Shown here: positions 4,629 to 12,157 of the stretch, one piece after another
Layout of the letters: each line of letters begins with the position of its first letter
Numbering within the stretch: the first letter of the stretch is position 1
Origin: Actinomycetota bacterium
Lineage (GTDB): Bacteria > Actinomycetota > Thermoleophilia > Gaiellales > Gaiellaceae
DNA: 16,812 nt
Assembly (NCBI GenBank): GCA_013694685.1
Contig: JACDBY010000306.1
Location: forward strand, 1 to 16,812
Direction: 5' to 3'
The notes under the pieces: model-generated
What the model saw: the letters and a program-made list of their open reading frames with translations, nothing else
The model's database searches: none
What the model was told of the DNA's origin: nothing
Position numbers and translations under genes: made by a program

Positions 4629-6253
4629 AGGCGGCCGCTCTTCACGACGCCCCAGAGGAGCCAGAGCCCGAAGGCGCCCGAGAGGACGAAGCCGACGACC
4701 GAGACGAGGTGCAGCCCGAGCACCTGGGGGCCGTCCTCGGCGAGGACGCCGATCAGTGACGAGCCGACGAGACCGCCGAGGATCACGAGGGCGACGGCGA
4801 TCCGGTTGACGGAGACATCGATCCGGTGGGCGAGGTCGTCGACACCCGGGTTCGTGATCTTCATCGAGAACTCGCCGTCGCGGAGCTCGTTGAGGACGTC
4901 GTGCACCTGCCTGGGCATGGCGAGCGCGATCTCGCCGAGCTCCTGCAGCTCCCGACGGGTCCGCAGAGCGACCCGCCGGGGCGAGAGCCGCTCGGCGACG
5001 AGCCCCTTCGCGTAGGGGCGCGCGACCTCGAAGACGTTGAACTCCGGGTAGACCTCGACCGCAACCGAGCCGAGGGTCGCGATCGCCTTGTCGAGGATCA
5101 CGAATCGCGTCGGCAGCCGGAGATTCATCGAGTAGATGAGATCGAGCCCCTCGCGGATCGCCTCGATCGGATCGATGTCGGAGAGCCGCATGCCGTAGTA
5201 GCGGTAGTAGAGCTCCTCCAAACGACCGCGCAGCTCGTCCTCCCTCTCGCGCGGATAGCGCACCCCGAGGTCGGCCAGCCGGCGGGGAAGCCCCGCAACG
5301 TTCTCGGTTGCGGCGTCCACGAAGAGCCGCGTGAGCCGCGCCATGTCCGTGTCCGTCAGGCGCCCGGTGAGGCCGAAGTCGACGAGCCCCAGCCGCCCGT
5401 CGTCCAGGTGAAGGATGTTGGACGGGTGCGGATCCCCGTGGAAGAACGCGTGCCTGAAGATCATCGTCATCCAGGCGTCCGTCATCGTGTACGCGAGGTC
5501 GCGGCGCTCCTCGGACGACCATCCCTCGAAGTCCAGGTCGCGAATGTGCACGCCTTCGAGCCGGTCGAGTGTGAGGAGCCGGCTCGTCGTGTAGCGCCAC
5601 CAGACCCTCGGTACGGCGATCCGCTCGTCGCCCGCGAAGTTCCGCCGGAACGTCTCCGCGTTCCTCGCCTCCTGCTGGTAGTCGAGCTCCAGCCGGATCG
5701 AGCGCCCGAACTCGTCGACGAGCTCGCCCGCGTCGATGAAGTCGAGTTGCCGTACGCGGTCGCGGACGACCCGGGCGGCGGAGGCCATCAGCTTGAGATC
5801 CGATTCGATCCGCCGCGGTGCGGTCGGCCGCTGCACCTTGACGACGACCTCGGCGTCGTTCGGCAGCGTCGCACGGTGCACCTGCCCGATCGAGGCCGCG
5901 GCGATCGGACGCTCGTCGAAGTCGACGAACGCCTGCTCGATGGTGAGCCCGAGCTCGCTGTGGACGACACGCTCGACGTCCTCGATGGGGAACGGCGAGA
6001 CGTCGTCCTGGAGCTTGCGCAGCTCGACGATCATGTCCGGGGGCACGAGGTCGGGACGCGTCGAGAGCACCTGGCCGAACTTGACGAACGTCGGACCGAG
6101 CTCGTCGAGCATCTCGCGTAGGCGGCGTCCCCGCTCGGCGTCGGGCTGGTCGGCGGCACGGCGTCGGTCGAGCAGGTAGCCGAACCCGTGGCGCGTCGCG
6201 ACACGTCCTATCTCTGTCACCCGCGCGATGCTCCGCTGCGGCGCGGTGTCCAT
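4625..6253 (-). CDS. ABC1/UbiB/AarF atypical kinase-like membrane protein
   Basis: A 542-residue member of the UbiB (ADCK/AarF) protein-kinase-like family, which supports isoprenoid-quinone or lipid metabolism at the membrane through ATP binding. Hallmarks are KFGQ (K58-Q61), the Ala-rich AAAS loop (118-121) replacing the kinase Gly-rich loop, K139 in VVVKVQRP, ExD at E189-D191 (ELDYQQEA), HGDPHPSNI with D274 and N279, and VDFG with D292. Two C-terminal hydrophobic segments (about 485-505 and 513-535) anchor it. The frame is open upstream to 6421, but that part is the overlapping antisense or out-of-frame reading of the neighbour. ATG 6253 lies 2 nt after the TGA of the phasin-like gene, which implies coupled translation. 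All diagnostic residues are present. The exact substrate in bacteria of this kind is unknown. Confidence 0.93.
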   Translation of the reverse strand: MDTAPQRSIARVTEIGRVATRHGFGYLLDRRRAADQPDAERGRRLREMLDELGPTFVKFGQVLSTRPDLVPPDMIVELRKLQDDVSPFPIEDVERVVHSELGLTIEQAFVDFDERPIAAASIGQVHRATLPNDAEVVVKVQRPTAPRRIESDLKLMASAARVVRDRVRQLDFIDAGELVDEFGRSIRLELDYQQEARNAETFRRNFAGDERIAVPRVWWRYTTSRLLTLDRLEGVHIRDLDFEGWSSEERRDLAYTMTDAWMTMIFRHAFFHGDPHPSNILHLDDGRLGLVDFGLTGRLTDTDMARLTRLFVDAATENVAGLPRRLADLGVRYPREREDELRGRLEELYYRYYGMRLSDIDPIEAIREGLDLIYSMNLRLPTRFVILDKAIATLGSVAVEVYPEFNVFEVARPYAKGLVAERLSPRRVALRTRRELQELGEIALAMPRQVHDVLNELRDGEFSMKITNPGVDDLAHRIDVSVNRIAVALVILGGLVGSSLIGVLAEDGPQVLGLHLVSVVGFVLSGAFGLWLLWGVVKSGRL

Positions 6254-6255
6254 CG

Positions 6256-6597
6256 TCAGCCGGTCGGGTCGCGCTCGAGCAGCCGGAGGCGATGCTCGAG
6301 CTGTGCCACGCGAAGACCGAGATCCTCGACCTCCTCGCGCCGCGCGAGTCCAGCTCGCGCGAGTCCGCGCTCGACCGCCTCGTCCCGCCGCGCCCCGAGC
6401 TGGTCTGCCTCGGCGCGCCACGAGGAGATGGTGTCGCGGACGGCGCCACGCATCGCGGCGCGATCGACGCCCACCCGACGGGCGAGGTCGTCTGCGACCT
6501 CGTCCGCCGCCTCGAGCCCGAGGCTCGCCCAGCCGATCCCGGCGAGCAGGAGCTCGGAGACAGACCGCGGGTCGTCGTTCTCGGTCGGCGCGCTCAC
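6256..6597 (-). CDS. Small phasin-like coiled-coil protein
   Basis: A 113-residue soluble protein with a GTG start. It has a helical N-terminal half (VSELLLAGIGWASLGLEAADEVADDLARRVGVD) and a C-terminal heptad segment, REEVEDLGLRVAQLEHRLRLLE (about 88-109), predicted to form a coiled coil. The final pattern resembles the C-terminus of poly(hydroxyalkanoate) granule-associated proteins (PhaI/PhaF-type phasins), but no Lys/Ala-rich tail or PHA synthase gene is present, so a granule role is only a possibility. It lies 2 nt upstream of the UbiB-like gene and is almost certainly co-transcribed. It may be a partner or regulator of that kinase-like protein. Confidence 0.75.
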   Translation of the reverse strand: MSAPTENDDPRSVSELLLAGIGWASLGLEAADEVADDLARRVGVDRAAMRGAVRDTISSWRAEADQLGARRDEAVERGLARAGLARREEVEDLGLRVAQLEHRLRLLERDPTG

Positions 6598-6744
6598 GTC
6601 CTCAGTCTACGGGTGCTCTACAGCGGCGTTGCGACCGCGGCGGCCTGACACCCGAAGGCGGCGGCCGCTGGGATCTGCTTTGCCGGAGGCGAGGAGTGAG
6701 CGGGTATCCGCATCTGTGAATTATTGCCGCCTCGCGAACAGGAA
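6598..6744. other. 147-bp gap between secDF and the phasin-like gene
   Basis: No gene is visible. An inverted pair GCGGCC/GGCCGC (6640-6645 and 6663-6668) and a 4-bp hairpin GCGG-GTAT-CCGC further on could slow transcription, but neither has a T-run. The promoter of the phasin-like/ubiB pair is expected here on the minus strand, but no consensus boxes stand out. Confidence 0.4.
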
Positions 6745-9534
6745 CTAGCGCGGGCGACCGTGAGGCCGGTTGCTGCGACGCTGCCGACGGCGCTCTCGCT
6801 TTGCCAGCTCCGCGGCCGAGACGGGAGTGTCCGCAGGCGCGACGGGAGCGACGGGAGCGACGGGAGCGGCGGGAGCGGCCGTCACGGGAGTCGGCCCGGC
6901 GGCCGGGACGGGAGCGGACGTCTCAGCACCGAGGAGCGCGCCACCGACCGAGACGTCGACCGCGTGCTCGTCGTCTCGCCGGCGCGCGTACTCGGGCTCG
7001 CGCTCCTTGAAGATCGCGAGCAGCGGCGCCCCGATGAAGATCGACGAGTAGGCGCCGGCTCCGATCCCGACGAGCAGCGCGAAGGCGAAGTCCTTGAGCG
7101 TGTCGCCGCCGAAGAGCCAGAGCGAGGCGATCGGGACGAGCGTGATGAACGTCGTCGCAAGCGATCGCGGAATCGTCTCCCAGAGCGAGACGTTGCCGAG
7201 CACCCGGAAAGAAGCTCGCTTCATGAGCGGGATGTTCTCCCTGATCCTGTCGAAGATGATGATCGTGTCGTAGATCGAGTAGCCGAGCACCGTCAGGAGG
7301 GCGGCGACCGTCGCGGTCGTCACCTCCCGGCCGAGCAGCGCGTAGATCCCGACCGTGATCAGCACGTCGTGCGCGAGGGCGACGAGCACCGGCAACGCGA
7401 ACTTCCACTGGAAGCGGACCGAGATGTAGAGGACGATCAGGAGGAGCGAGACGATGATCGCGAGCACCGCGCCGCGCGCGATCTGGCGACCGAAGCTCGC
7501 CGAGACGTTCTTCACCTCGCCCGGCTCGGCCTCCACCGCAGCGGCGAGGTTCGACTGGAGCGATGCCACCTCGCTCGTCGAGAGCGCCTCCGTGCGCACC
7601 GTGAACGCGCGGTAGCTCTCGTTCGAAGGCCCGCTCGCCTCGCCGCGGCCCTGGATCTGCGCATTCGACTGGCCGATCTTGGCCGCCTGGGCGCGCACGT
7701 CGTCGAGCGCGGCGGGCTGTGGCGTCGCGAACGAGATCTGCGTCCCGCCCCGGAAGTCGATCCCGAGGTTGAGCTTCTTGACCGCGATCGCGCCGACCGA
7801 GAGCAGCAGGACCGCGCCCGAGATCGCGAACCACGTGTTGCGCCGGCCGATGTAGTCGGCCTTCAACCAGCGCGGGATGCCGCCGCCGGCGGCGCCCATC
7901 ACCCGCGGGCTCTCGAGCACCCTGAGCCCGGCGAGGATCGCGAGGAACGCTCGGGTCGCGAGCACGGCGGTGAGCATCGAGATCGCGGTACCGACGAGCA
8001 GCATCAGCGCGAAGCCGCGGACGCTCGCTGTCGCCACGGCGAAGAGCACCATCGCCGTGATCATCGTGACGACGTTCGCGTCGACGATCGTCGCGAATCC
8101 CTTCGTGTAGCCCGTCTGGATCGCCGCCCGGATCGAGCGTCCGGCGCGCACTTCTTCCTTGATCCGCTCGAAGATCACGATGTTCGCGTCGGCTGCGACA
8201 CCGAGCGTCAGCACGAGGCCGGCGATGCCCGGCAGGGTCATGGTCACGTTGAAGAGCAGGATCGCCGCGTACAGGAACGCCGCGTAGACGCCGAGCCCGA
8301 TGACGGCGACGAGACCGAGGAAGCGATAGAAGAGGAGGAGGAAAACCGCGACGGCGAGGAGCCCTACGAGCGCTGCGATCTTCGCCTCCTCGAGCGAGTC
8401 CTTGCCGAGCGTCGCCGAGATCGCGGTCTGGTCGAGCGTCCGGAACTCGACGGGCAGCGCGCCGGTCTGAAGGACGAGCGCCAGGTCCTTCGCCTCGCCG
8501 ACATCCCCGAGACCGGAGATCTGCGCCCCGTTCGATCCCGTGATCCCGCCCGGGTACTGATCGAAGTCGATCGTCGGCCACGACTTGATCTCGCGGTCGA
8601 GCACGATCGCGAAGTGCTGGAGATAGGGCTCGTAGTCTCCCTGTCCCCCGCCGAGCGAGTTGAAGAGGAGCTTCCCGCGCTGCGCGACGTTCCGCGTGAT
8701 CTCCTCGAACGTGTCCGCGCCGCTGTCGGTGAAGTCCATCAGGACGATCGGCTCGCCGGTCTGCGTGTCGAAGTCCTGGCGCGTGCCGGAGAGGACGAGG
8801 TCGTCACCGGTCATCTCCGGCACCTCCGGTGGCGTGAAGCGGAAGAGGTACCACGAGGTCGTCGTGGGCTCGAACTCCGCGACGCCGGGGCAGACGACCT
8901 CGCCGATGCCGCACTGGACGACGACCGCCTCGGGCGGCACGGCGAACAGGCGATGACCGTCGGGCACCTCTCCGTCCCATTTGAACAGGGCGGCCTCCCG
9001 TGTTGCGACGGGCCCGCGGACGAGCTTCTTACCCTTCGTCCGAAAGACGTAGAACGACTCGGGCTCGCCTCGGCGAGCGAGCGCCTGCTGTCCTGCGAGC
9101 AGGTCGTAGAGCTTCGGGGTTGCGACGGGCTCTCGCGTTCGCGCGTCGATCGAGGGAGCGACGAGGTTCGCCTCGAGGTCGAAGAGCTCGAGCTGCGCGG
9201 TCTTGCCGATGATCTCCGCAGCGGCAGCGGGATCCTTCACGCCCGGTAGCTGGATCGAGATCTGGTCGTCGCCCTGGGTGCGGATCTCCGGCTCCGCGAC
9301 GCCCAGGCGGTCGACGCGGTCGCGCATGATCGAGACCGAGCGGTCGAGGTCTTCCTTCGTCAGCTCCCGATCGCGCGGCGGAACTGCCTGCAGCGTCACC
9401 TCGAGACCGCCCTGGAGGTCGAGACCGAGCGTCGGACGCTCCTCGAGCGGTGAGCCGGGGATGGCGAGCAACCCGACCCCGACGAGGGCCGCGGCCACCA
9501 GGGCGACGACGAAAACGGCTGCTCGGCGGGTCAT
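6745..9534 (-). CDS. secDF: Fused SecD-SecF protein translocase subunit
   Basis: A 929-residue accessory subunit of the Sec translocon that uses the proton-motive force to complete export of preproteins on the outer face of the membrane. The SecD half has TM1 (about 5-25), the large P1 domain beginning LGLDLQGGLEV (37-46), and five TM segments (about 385-535) with the conserved GVAADANIVIFERIKEE (D449). The SecF half starts near 558: TM at about 567-585, GIDFRGGTQ (591-599), a small periplasmic domain, then TM segments with GYSIYDTIIIFDRIREN (D756). SecD and SecF are separate in most actinobacteria, so the fusion is notable. The P1 insertion carries two cysteines (C208, C215). A Pro/Ala/Val tail ends in a strongly basic segment (KRERRRQRRSNRPHGRPR). 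It starts 15 bp after yajC in the tgt-yajC-secDF operon. Confidence 0.96.
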   Translation of the reverse strand: MTRRAAVFVVALVAAALVGVGLLAIPGSPLEERPTLGLDLQGGLEVTLQAVPPRDRELTKEDLDRSVSIMRDRVDRLGVAEPEIRTQGDDQISIQLPGVKDPAAAAEIIGKTAQLELFDLEANLVAPSIDARTREPVATPKLYDLLAGQQALARRGEPESFYVFRTKGKKLVRGPVATREAALFKWDGEVPDGHRLFAVPPEAVVVQCGIGEVVCPGVAEFEPTTTSWYLFRFTPPEVPEMTGDDLVLSGTRQDFDTQTGEPIVLMDFTDSGADTFEEITRNVAQRGKLLFNSLGGGQGDYEPYLQHFAIVLDREIKSWPTIDFDQYPGGITGSNGAQISGLGDVGEAKDLALVLQTGALPVEFRTLDQTAISATLGKDSLEEAKIAALVGLLAVAVFLLLFYRFLGLVAVIGLGVYAAFLYAAILLFNVTMTLPGIAGLVLTLGVAADANIVIFERIKEEVRAGRSIRAAIQTGYTKGFATIVDANVVTMITAMVLFAVATASVRGFALMLLVGTAISMLTAVLATRAFLAILAGLRVLESPRVMGAAGGGIPRWLKADYIGRRNTWFAISGAVLLLSVGAIAVKKLNLGIDFRGGTQISFATPQPAALDDVRAQAAKIGQSNAQIQGRGEASGPSNESYRAFTVRTEALSTSEVASLQSNLAAAVEAEPGEVKNVSASFGRQIARGAVLAIIVSLLLIVLYISVRFQWKFALPVLVALAHDVLITVGIYALLGREVTTATVAALLTVLGYSIYDTIIIFDRIRENIPLMKRASFRVLGNVSLWETIPRSLATTFITLVPIASLWLFGGDTLKDFAFALLVGIGAGAYSSIFIGAPLLAIFKEREPEYARRRDDEHAVDVSVGGALLGAETSAPVPAAGPTPVTAAPAAPVAPVAPVAPADTPVSAAELAKRERRRQRRSNRPHGRPR
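6841..6876. repeat. 9-bp tandem repeat inside secDF tail
   Basis: Three exact copies of GACGGGAGC are followed by one variant (GGCGGGAGC). On the minus strand they encode the Ala-Pro-Val repeats of the SecDF C-terminal tail (about residues 889-900). Length variation by slippage would stay in frame and only change the spacer before the basic end. Confidence 0.8.
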
Positions 9535-9549
9535 CGGCGACCGCCCAGG

Positions 9550-9921
9550 TTAGCGGCGCTCGAGCGCGGGAGCGTCGTCCGCGGGGCCTTTGCTCACGAT
9601 TTCTTCGGAGTCCGTAACACCGTCTACGCCATCGGTGTCGCTGTCTTCGAGCTCGTCCGTCTCGTCGTCGGGCTTTACCACCCCTCCGATCGCCCGCCGC
9701 GCGATCCGGACGTGGATGCCGTCGGCGATCTCGACGATCAGGTCGTCCTCGTCGTCGATCTCCTGGACGATGCCGTAGAGCCCGCCGACGGTCAGCACCT
9801 CGTCGCCGGGCTCGACGGACGCGAGCAGCGCCTGTTGCTTCTGCTGTCGCTGGCGTTGCGGGCGGATCAGGAGTGCCCAGAGCAGGACGAACATCGCGGC
9901 GAGCAAGATCAACGTTGCCAA
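9550..9921 (-). CDS. yajC: Preprotein translocase subunit YajC
   Basis: A 123-residue single-pass membrane protein that associates with SecDF. One N-terminal TM helix (LATLILLAAMFVLLWALLI) is followed by the typical RPQRQRQQKQQALLASVEPGDEVLTVGGLYGIV and a small beta domain ending in IARRAIGGVV. An acidic tail (about 84-105, rich in D/E) makes it slightly longer than average. I start at the TTG at 9921 because the strong GGAGGA lies 5 nt upstream and the TM begins at once. The longer frame (to 10035) adds only out-of-frame tgt sequence. The ribosome-binding site and start lie inside the last codons of tgt, overlapping it by 13 nt. Confident by sequence and by operon. Confidence 0.93.
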   Translation of the reverse strand: MATLILLAAMFVLLWALLIRPQRQRQQKQQALLASVEPGDEVLTVGGLYGIVQEIDDEDDLIVEIADGIHVRIARRAIGGVVKPDDETDELEDSDTDGVDGVTDSEEIVSKGPADDAPALERR

Positions 9922-11039
9922 GCTTCCTCCTCGGGGCCGGTGGCGAGCGTGGCGAGCGCTTCCGCGCGGTAGGCGTCGAACGCGCCGCGGGTGATCGCCT
10001 CTCGCGCCCCGGCGGTCAGTTGCAGGGTGAACCACAGATTATGCAGGGTCAGCAGCCGCAGACCGAGGAGCTCCTGCTGGTTCACGAGGTGACGGACGTA
10101 CGCCCGCGAGAACTCGGCGCACGCCGGGCAGCCGCAACCCTCCTCGAGCGGTCGGGGATCGCGGGCAAAGCGGGCGTTCCGCAGGTTCAGCCGGCCGCGC
10201 GCCGTGAGGGCAGAGCCGGTTCGGGCCGTCCGCGTCGGCAGCACGCAGTCGAACATGTCGATCCCGCGGGCGATCACCTCGAGGATTCCTTCGGCATCAC
10301 CGAGCCCCATGAAGTACCGCGGCCGGTCGGCGGGGAGCTCCGGTGCCGCCCAGGCGACGGTCTCGAGCATCTCCTTCCGGCTCTCACCGACCGCGAGGCC
10401 GCCCAGCGCATACCCGTCGAACGGCAGCTCGACGACGCCCGCGATCGAACGGCTTCGTAGCGCGCGGTCGGTGCCGCCCTGTGCGATGCCGAAGCGGAGC
10501 TGACCAGGAGCACGGGGCGCCGCGACCTGCCGGGCGGCCCAGAGCTCCGTCCGCCGGACGGCCTCCTCGTGCTCCCGGGCGGTCGCGTCGGCCGGCGGAC
10601 AGATGTCGAGGCACATCGCGATGTCCGAGCCGAGGCGACGCTGGATCTCGGCGACCCCCTCCGGCGTCAGGCGCTCCGCCCGGCCGTCGTAGACGGAGCG
10701 GAAGGTCGCGCCGTCGTCGTCGACCTCGAGCAGCGTGTCGCGGAGCGAGAAGACCTGGAAGCCGCCCGAATCGGTCAGGATCGGCCTGTCCCAGCCGCTG
10801 AACGCGTGCAACCCACCGAGCTCCTCGATCAGGTCCTCGCCGGGCCGCAGGTGCAGATGGTACGTGTTGCAGAGCATCACGTCGGCTCCGAGCGCACGAA
10901 CCTCCACCGGGAGCAGGGACTTGACCGTGGCCTTGGTCCCAACCGGCATGAACGCGGGCGTGCGGATCTCTCCGTGCGCGGTTTGGAGCAGACCTGCGCG
11001 GGCCGCGCCGTCGCTCGCCTCGAGCGTGAAGGAGCTCAC
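9909..11039 (-). CDS. tgt: Queuine tRNA-ribosyltransferase (tRNA-guanine transglycosylase)
   Basis: A 376-residue enzyme that swaps guanine-34 for preQ1 in GUN-anticodon tRNAs (Asp, Asn, His, Tyr) in queuosine synthesis. It shows FMPVGTKATVK, the catalytic TDSGGFQVFS (D90), GIAQGG, GYALGGLAVGE, and the nucleophile motif GIDMFDCVLPTR (D264). The zinc site is C302-x-C304-x2-C307 with H333. D264 and the zinc ligands carry the same numbers as in the E. coli enzyme when translation begins at GTG 11039, which supports this start. The frame is open to 11351, but that stretch lies under the divergent gene and has no family resemblance. No other queuosine gene is in the window. It leads the tgt-yajC-secDF operon, an arrangement also known in E. 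coli. No Shine-Dalgarno is obvious. Confidence 0.95.
   Translation of the reverse strand: MSSFTLEASDGAARAGLLQTAHGEIRTPAFMPVGTKATVKSLLPVEVRALGADVMLCNTYHLHLRPGEDLIEELGGLHAFSGWDRPILTDSGGFQVFSLRDTLLEVDDDGATFRSVYDGRAERLTPEGVAEIQRRLGSDIAMCLDICPPADATAREHEEAVRRTELWAARQVAAPRAPGQLRFGIAQGGTDRALRSRSIAGVVELPFDGYALGGLAVGESRKEMLETVAWAAPELPADRPRYFMGLGDAEGILEVIARGIDMFDCVLPTRTARTGSALTARGRLNLRNARFARDPRPLEEGCGCPACAEFSRAYVRHLVNQQELLGLRLLTLHNLWFTLQLTAGAREAITRGAFDAYRAEALATLATGPEEEAWQR
9923..9930 (-). promoter_or_regulatory. Ribosome-binding site of yajC inside tgt
   Basis: On the minus strand GGAGGAAG precedes the TTG start of yajC. The same bases encode the Glu-Glu-Glu run at the end of tgt. The site decides the TTG start and couples yajC to tgt translation. 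Confidence 0.75.
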
Positions 11040-11088
11040 GGCGGTGAGGATGCCCGAGCCTCTGTCCCGCCGTGCGAGAATCGACGGC

Positions 11089-12051
11089 GTGGCTACCTTG
11101 CCGGACGAGTTCGACGTGCCGCTGACGACGGGAGCGGGGCTCTCGGGCGGCACCCAGTTCGACGACCTCCCGGACGCCGAGACGCTCGACGTCGGCGAGC
11201 TCGAGGGCGACCCGGCGATTGCCTTTCGACGGACGCTCGGGATGTTCGCGACCGGCGTCACGGTCCTCACGACCTTGAGTCGCGAGCAGGTGCACGGGAT
11301 GACCGCCAACGCGTTCATGTCCGTCTCGCTCTCACCCCCGCTCGTCCTCATCTCGCTCGATCGCAGGGCTCGCCTCTGCGCGATGCTCCACGAGGGGACC
11401 CACTTCGGCGTCAGCGTGCTGGCAGACGGGCAGGCGGGCCTCTCCGACCATTTCGCCCGGCGAGTCCAGCGCGAAGGCGATGTGCTCGTGCCGCAGTTCG
11501 CGATCGTGCGGGAGACGCCGCTCGTCGAGGGCGCGCTCGCTCACCTCGTCGCACGCGTCGTCCGCTCCTACTGGGGCGGCGATCACTCGCTCTTCCTCGG
11601 CCACGTCGAGTACGCGCGCTACGGGGAGGGGCGGCCGCTCCTCTTCCACGGCGGCCGCTACGAGAGCATCGTCACGAACCCGGAGCTCTTCAGCCTCCTG
11701 CCGCCCGAGCTGCTCCAGCTGCTCGTCGGCCGTGGCGTCGAGCGGACGTACGCAGCGGGCGAGGCGTTGATGCGGCGAGGGGAGGCGTCCGACGAGCTCA
11801 TGACCGTCGTCGAGGGCACCGTCTCGATCGAGCGCCCCGGCTTGCGGCTCACGCGTGGGCCGGGCGCGCTGCTCGGCGAGATCGAGGTGCTCGACCGGGG
11901 CGGCGGGCGGATGGCGACGATCACCGCCGAGACGGACGTCCGCTGCATCGTCGTGCCACGCGAAGAACTGCGAGCCGCGCTGGAGGAATCGCCCGGCGCC
12001 GCAATCGCCCTGCTCGAGATCCTCGCCGCGCGCTTTCGCGAGACCGCCTGA
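11089..12051 (+). CDS. Flavin reductase-like domain fused to cyclic-nucleotide-binding domain
   Basis: A 320-residue two-domain protein. Residues about 45-195 are a flavin-reductase-like FMN-binding split barrel (FRRTLGMFATGVTVLTT, GMTANAFMSVSLSPPLVLISLD, HFGVSVLADGQ, then YWGGDHSLFLGHVEYARY and PLLFHGGRY). This family reduces FMN or FAD with NAD(P)H, often for a partner monooxygenase. Residues about 200-318 are a CRP-type cyclic-nucleotide-binding domain (LLPPELLQLLVGRGVERTYAAGEALMRRGEASDELMTVVEG). Its phosphate-binding cassette runs from G263-E264 to R274-M-A-T, retaining the key Glu and Arg. There is no DNA-binding helix-turn-helix. The GTG at 11089 is tentative; ATG 11050 is an in-frame alternative only 10 bp from the divergent tgt start. 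Control of reductase activity by a nucleotide ligand is inference. Confidence 0.85.
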   Translation: MATLPDEFDVPLTTGAGLSGGTQFDDLPDAETLDVGELEGDPAIAFRRTLGMFATGVTVLTTLSREQVHGMTANAFMSVSLSPPLVLISLDRRARLCAMLHEGTHFGVSVLADGQAGLSDHFARRVQREGDVLVPQFAIVRETPLVEGALAHLVARVVRSYWGGDHSLFLGHVEYARYGEGRPLLFHGGRYESIVTNPELFSLLPPELLQLLVGRGVERTYAAGEALMRRGEASDELMTVVEGTVSIERPGLRLTRGPGALLGEIEVLDRGGGRMATITAETDVRCIVVPREELRAALEESPGAAIALLEILAARFRETA

Positions 12052-12154
12052 GGGGACTGGCCCCATAGGGGCCTGTCCCCCGCGCGACACGTATCCGTTT
12101 GACGCAAGGCGACGCCTGTCGCGCGGGGGTCAGTCCCCTTCGGGGACAGACCCC
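12052..12154. repeat. 103-bp imperfect inverted repeat (REP/BIME-like) in convergent gap
   Basis: Two 38-bp arms (12052-12089 and 12117-12154) are complementary at 32 of 38 positions by my count. The inner 13 bp are perfect (CCCCCGCGCGACA against TGTCGCGCGGGGG). Each arm carries two copies of a small palindromic unit, roughly GGGG-N-CTG-N-CCCC, so the unit occurs four times. It starts at the base after the upstream stop codon and ends 3 bp before the stop of the convergent gene, so it can act as a two-way terminator. Its composite form resembles dispersed REP-type repeats. There is no target duplication or encoded protein. Confidence 0.75.
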
Positions 12155-12157
12155 ACC

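Noticed and set aside
4440..4630. Known riboswitch, SRP RNA, 6S RNA or tmRNA
   Set aside because: None of the conserved core sequences of those RNAs could be found; only generic hairpins are present.
4308..6449. 713-codon minus-strand frame overlapping the UbiB-like gene
   Set aside because: Out-of-frame shadow of the UbiB and phasin-like genes; low-complexity Arg/Ala/Pro composition.
6724..9249. 841-codon open frame on the plus strand, antisense to secDF
   Set aside because: Its product is dominated by Arg, Asp, Glu and Leu with no domain. Such mirror frames arise from third-position GC in the real gene.
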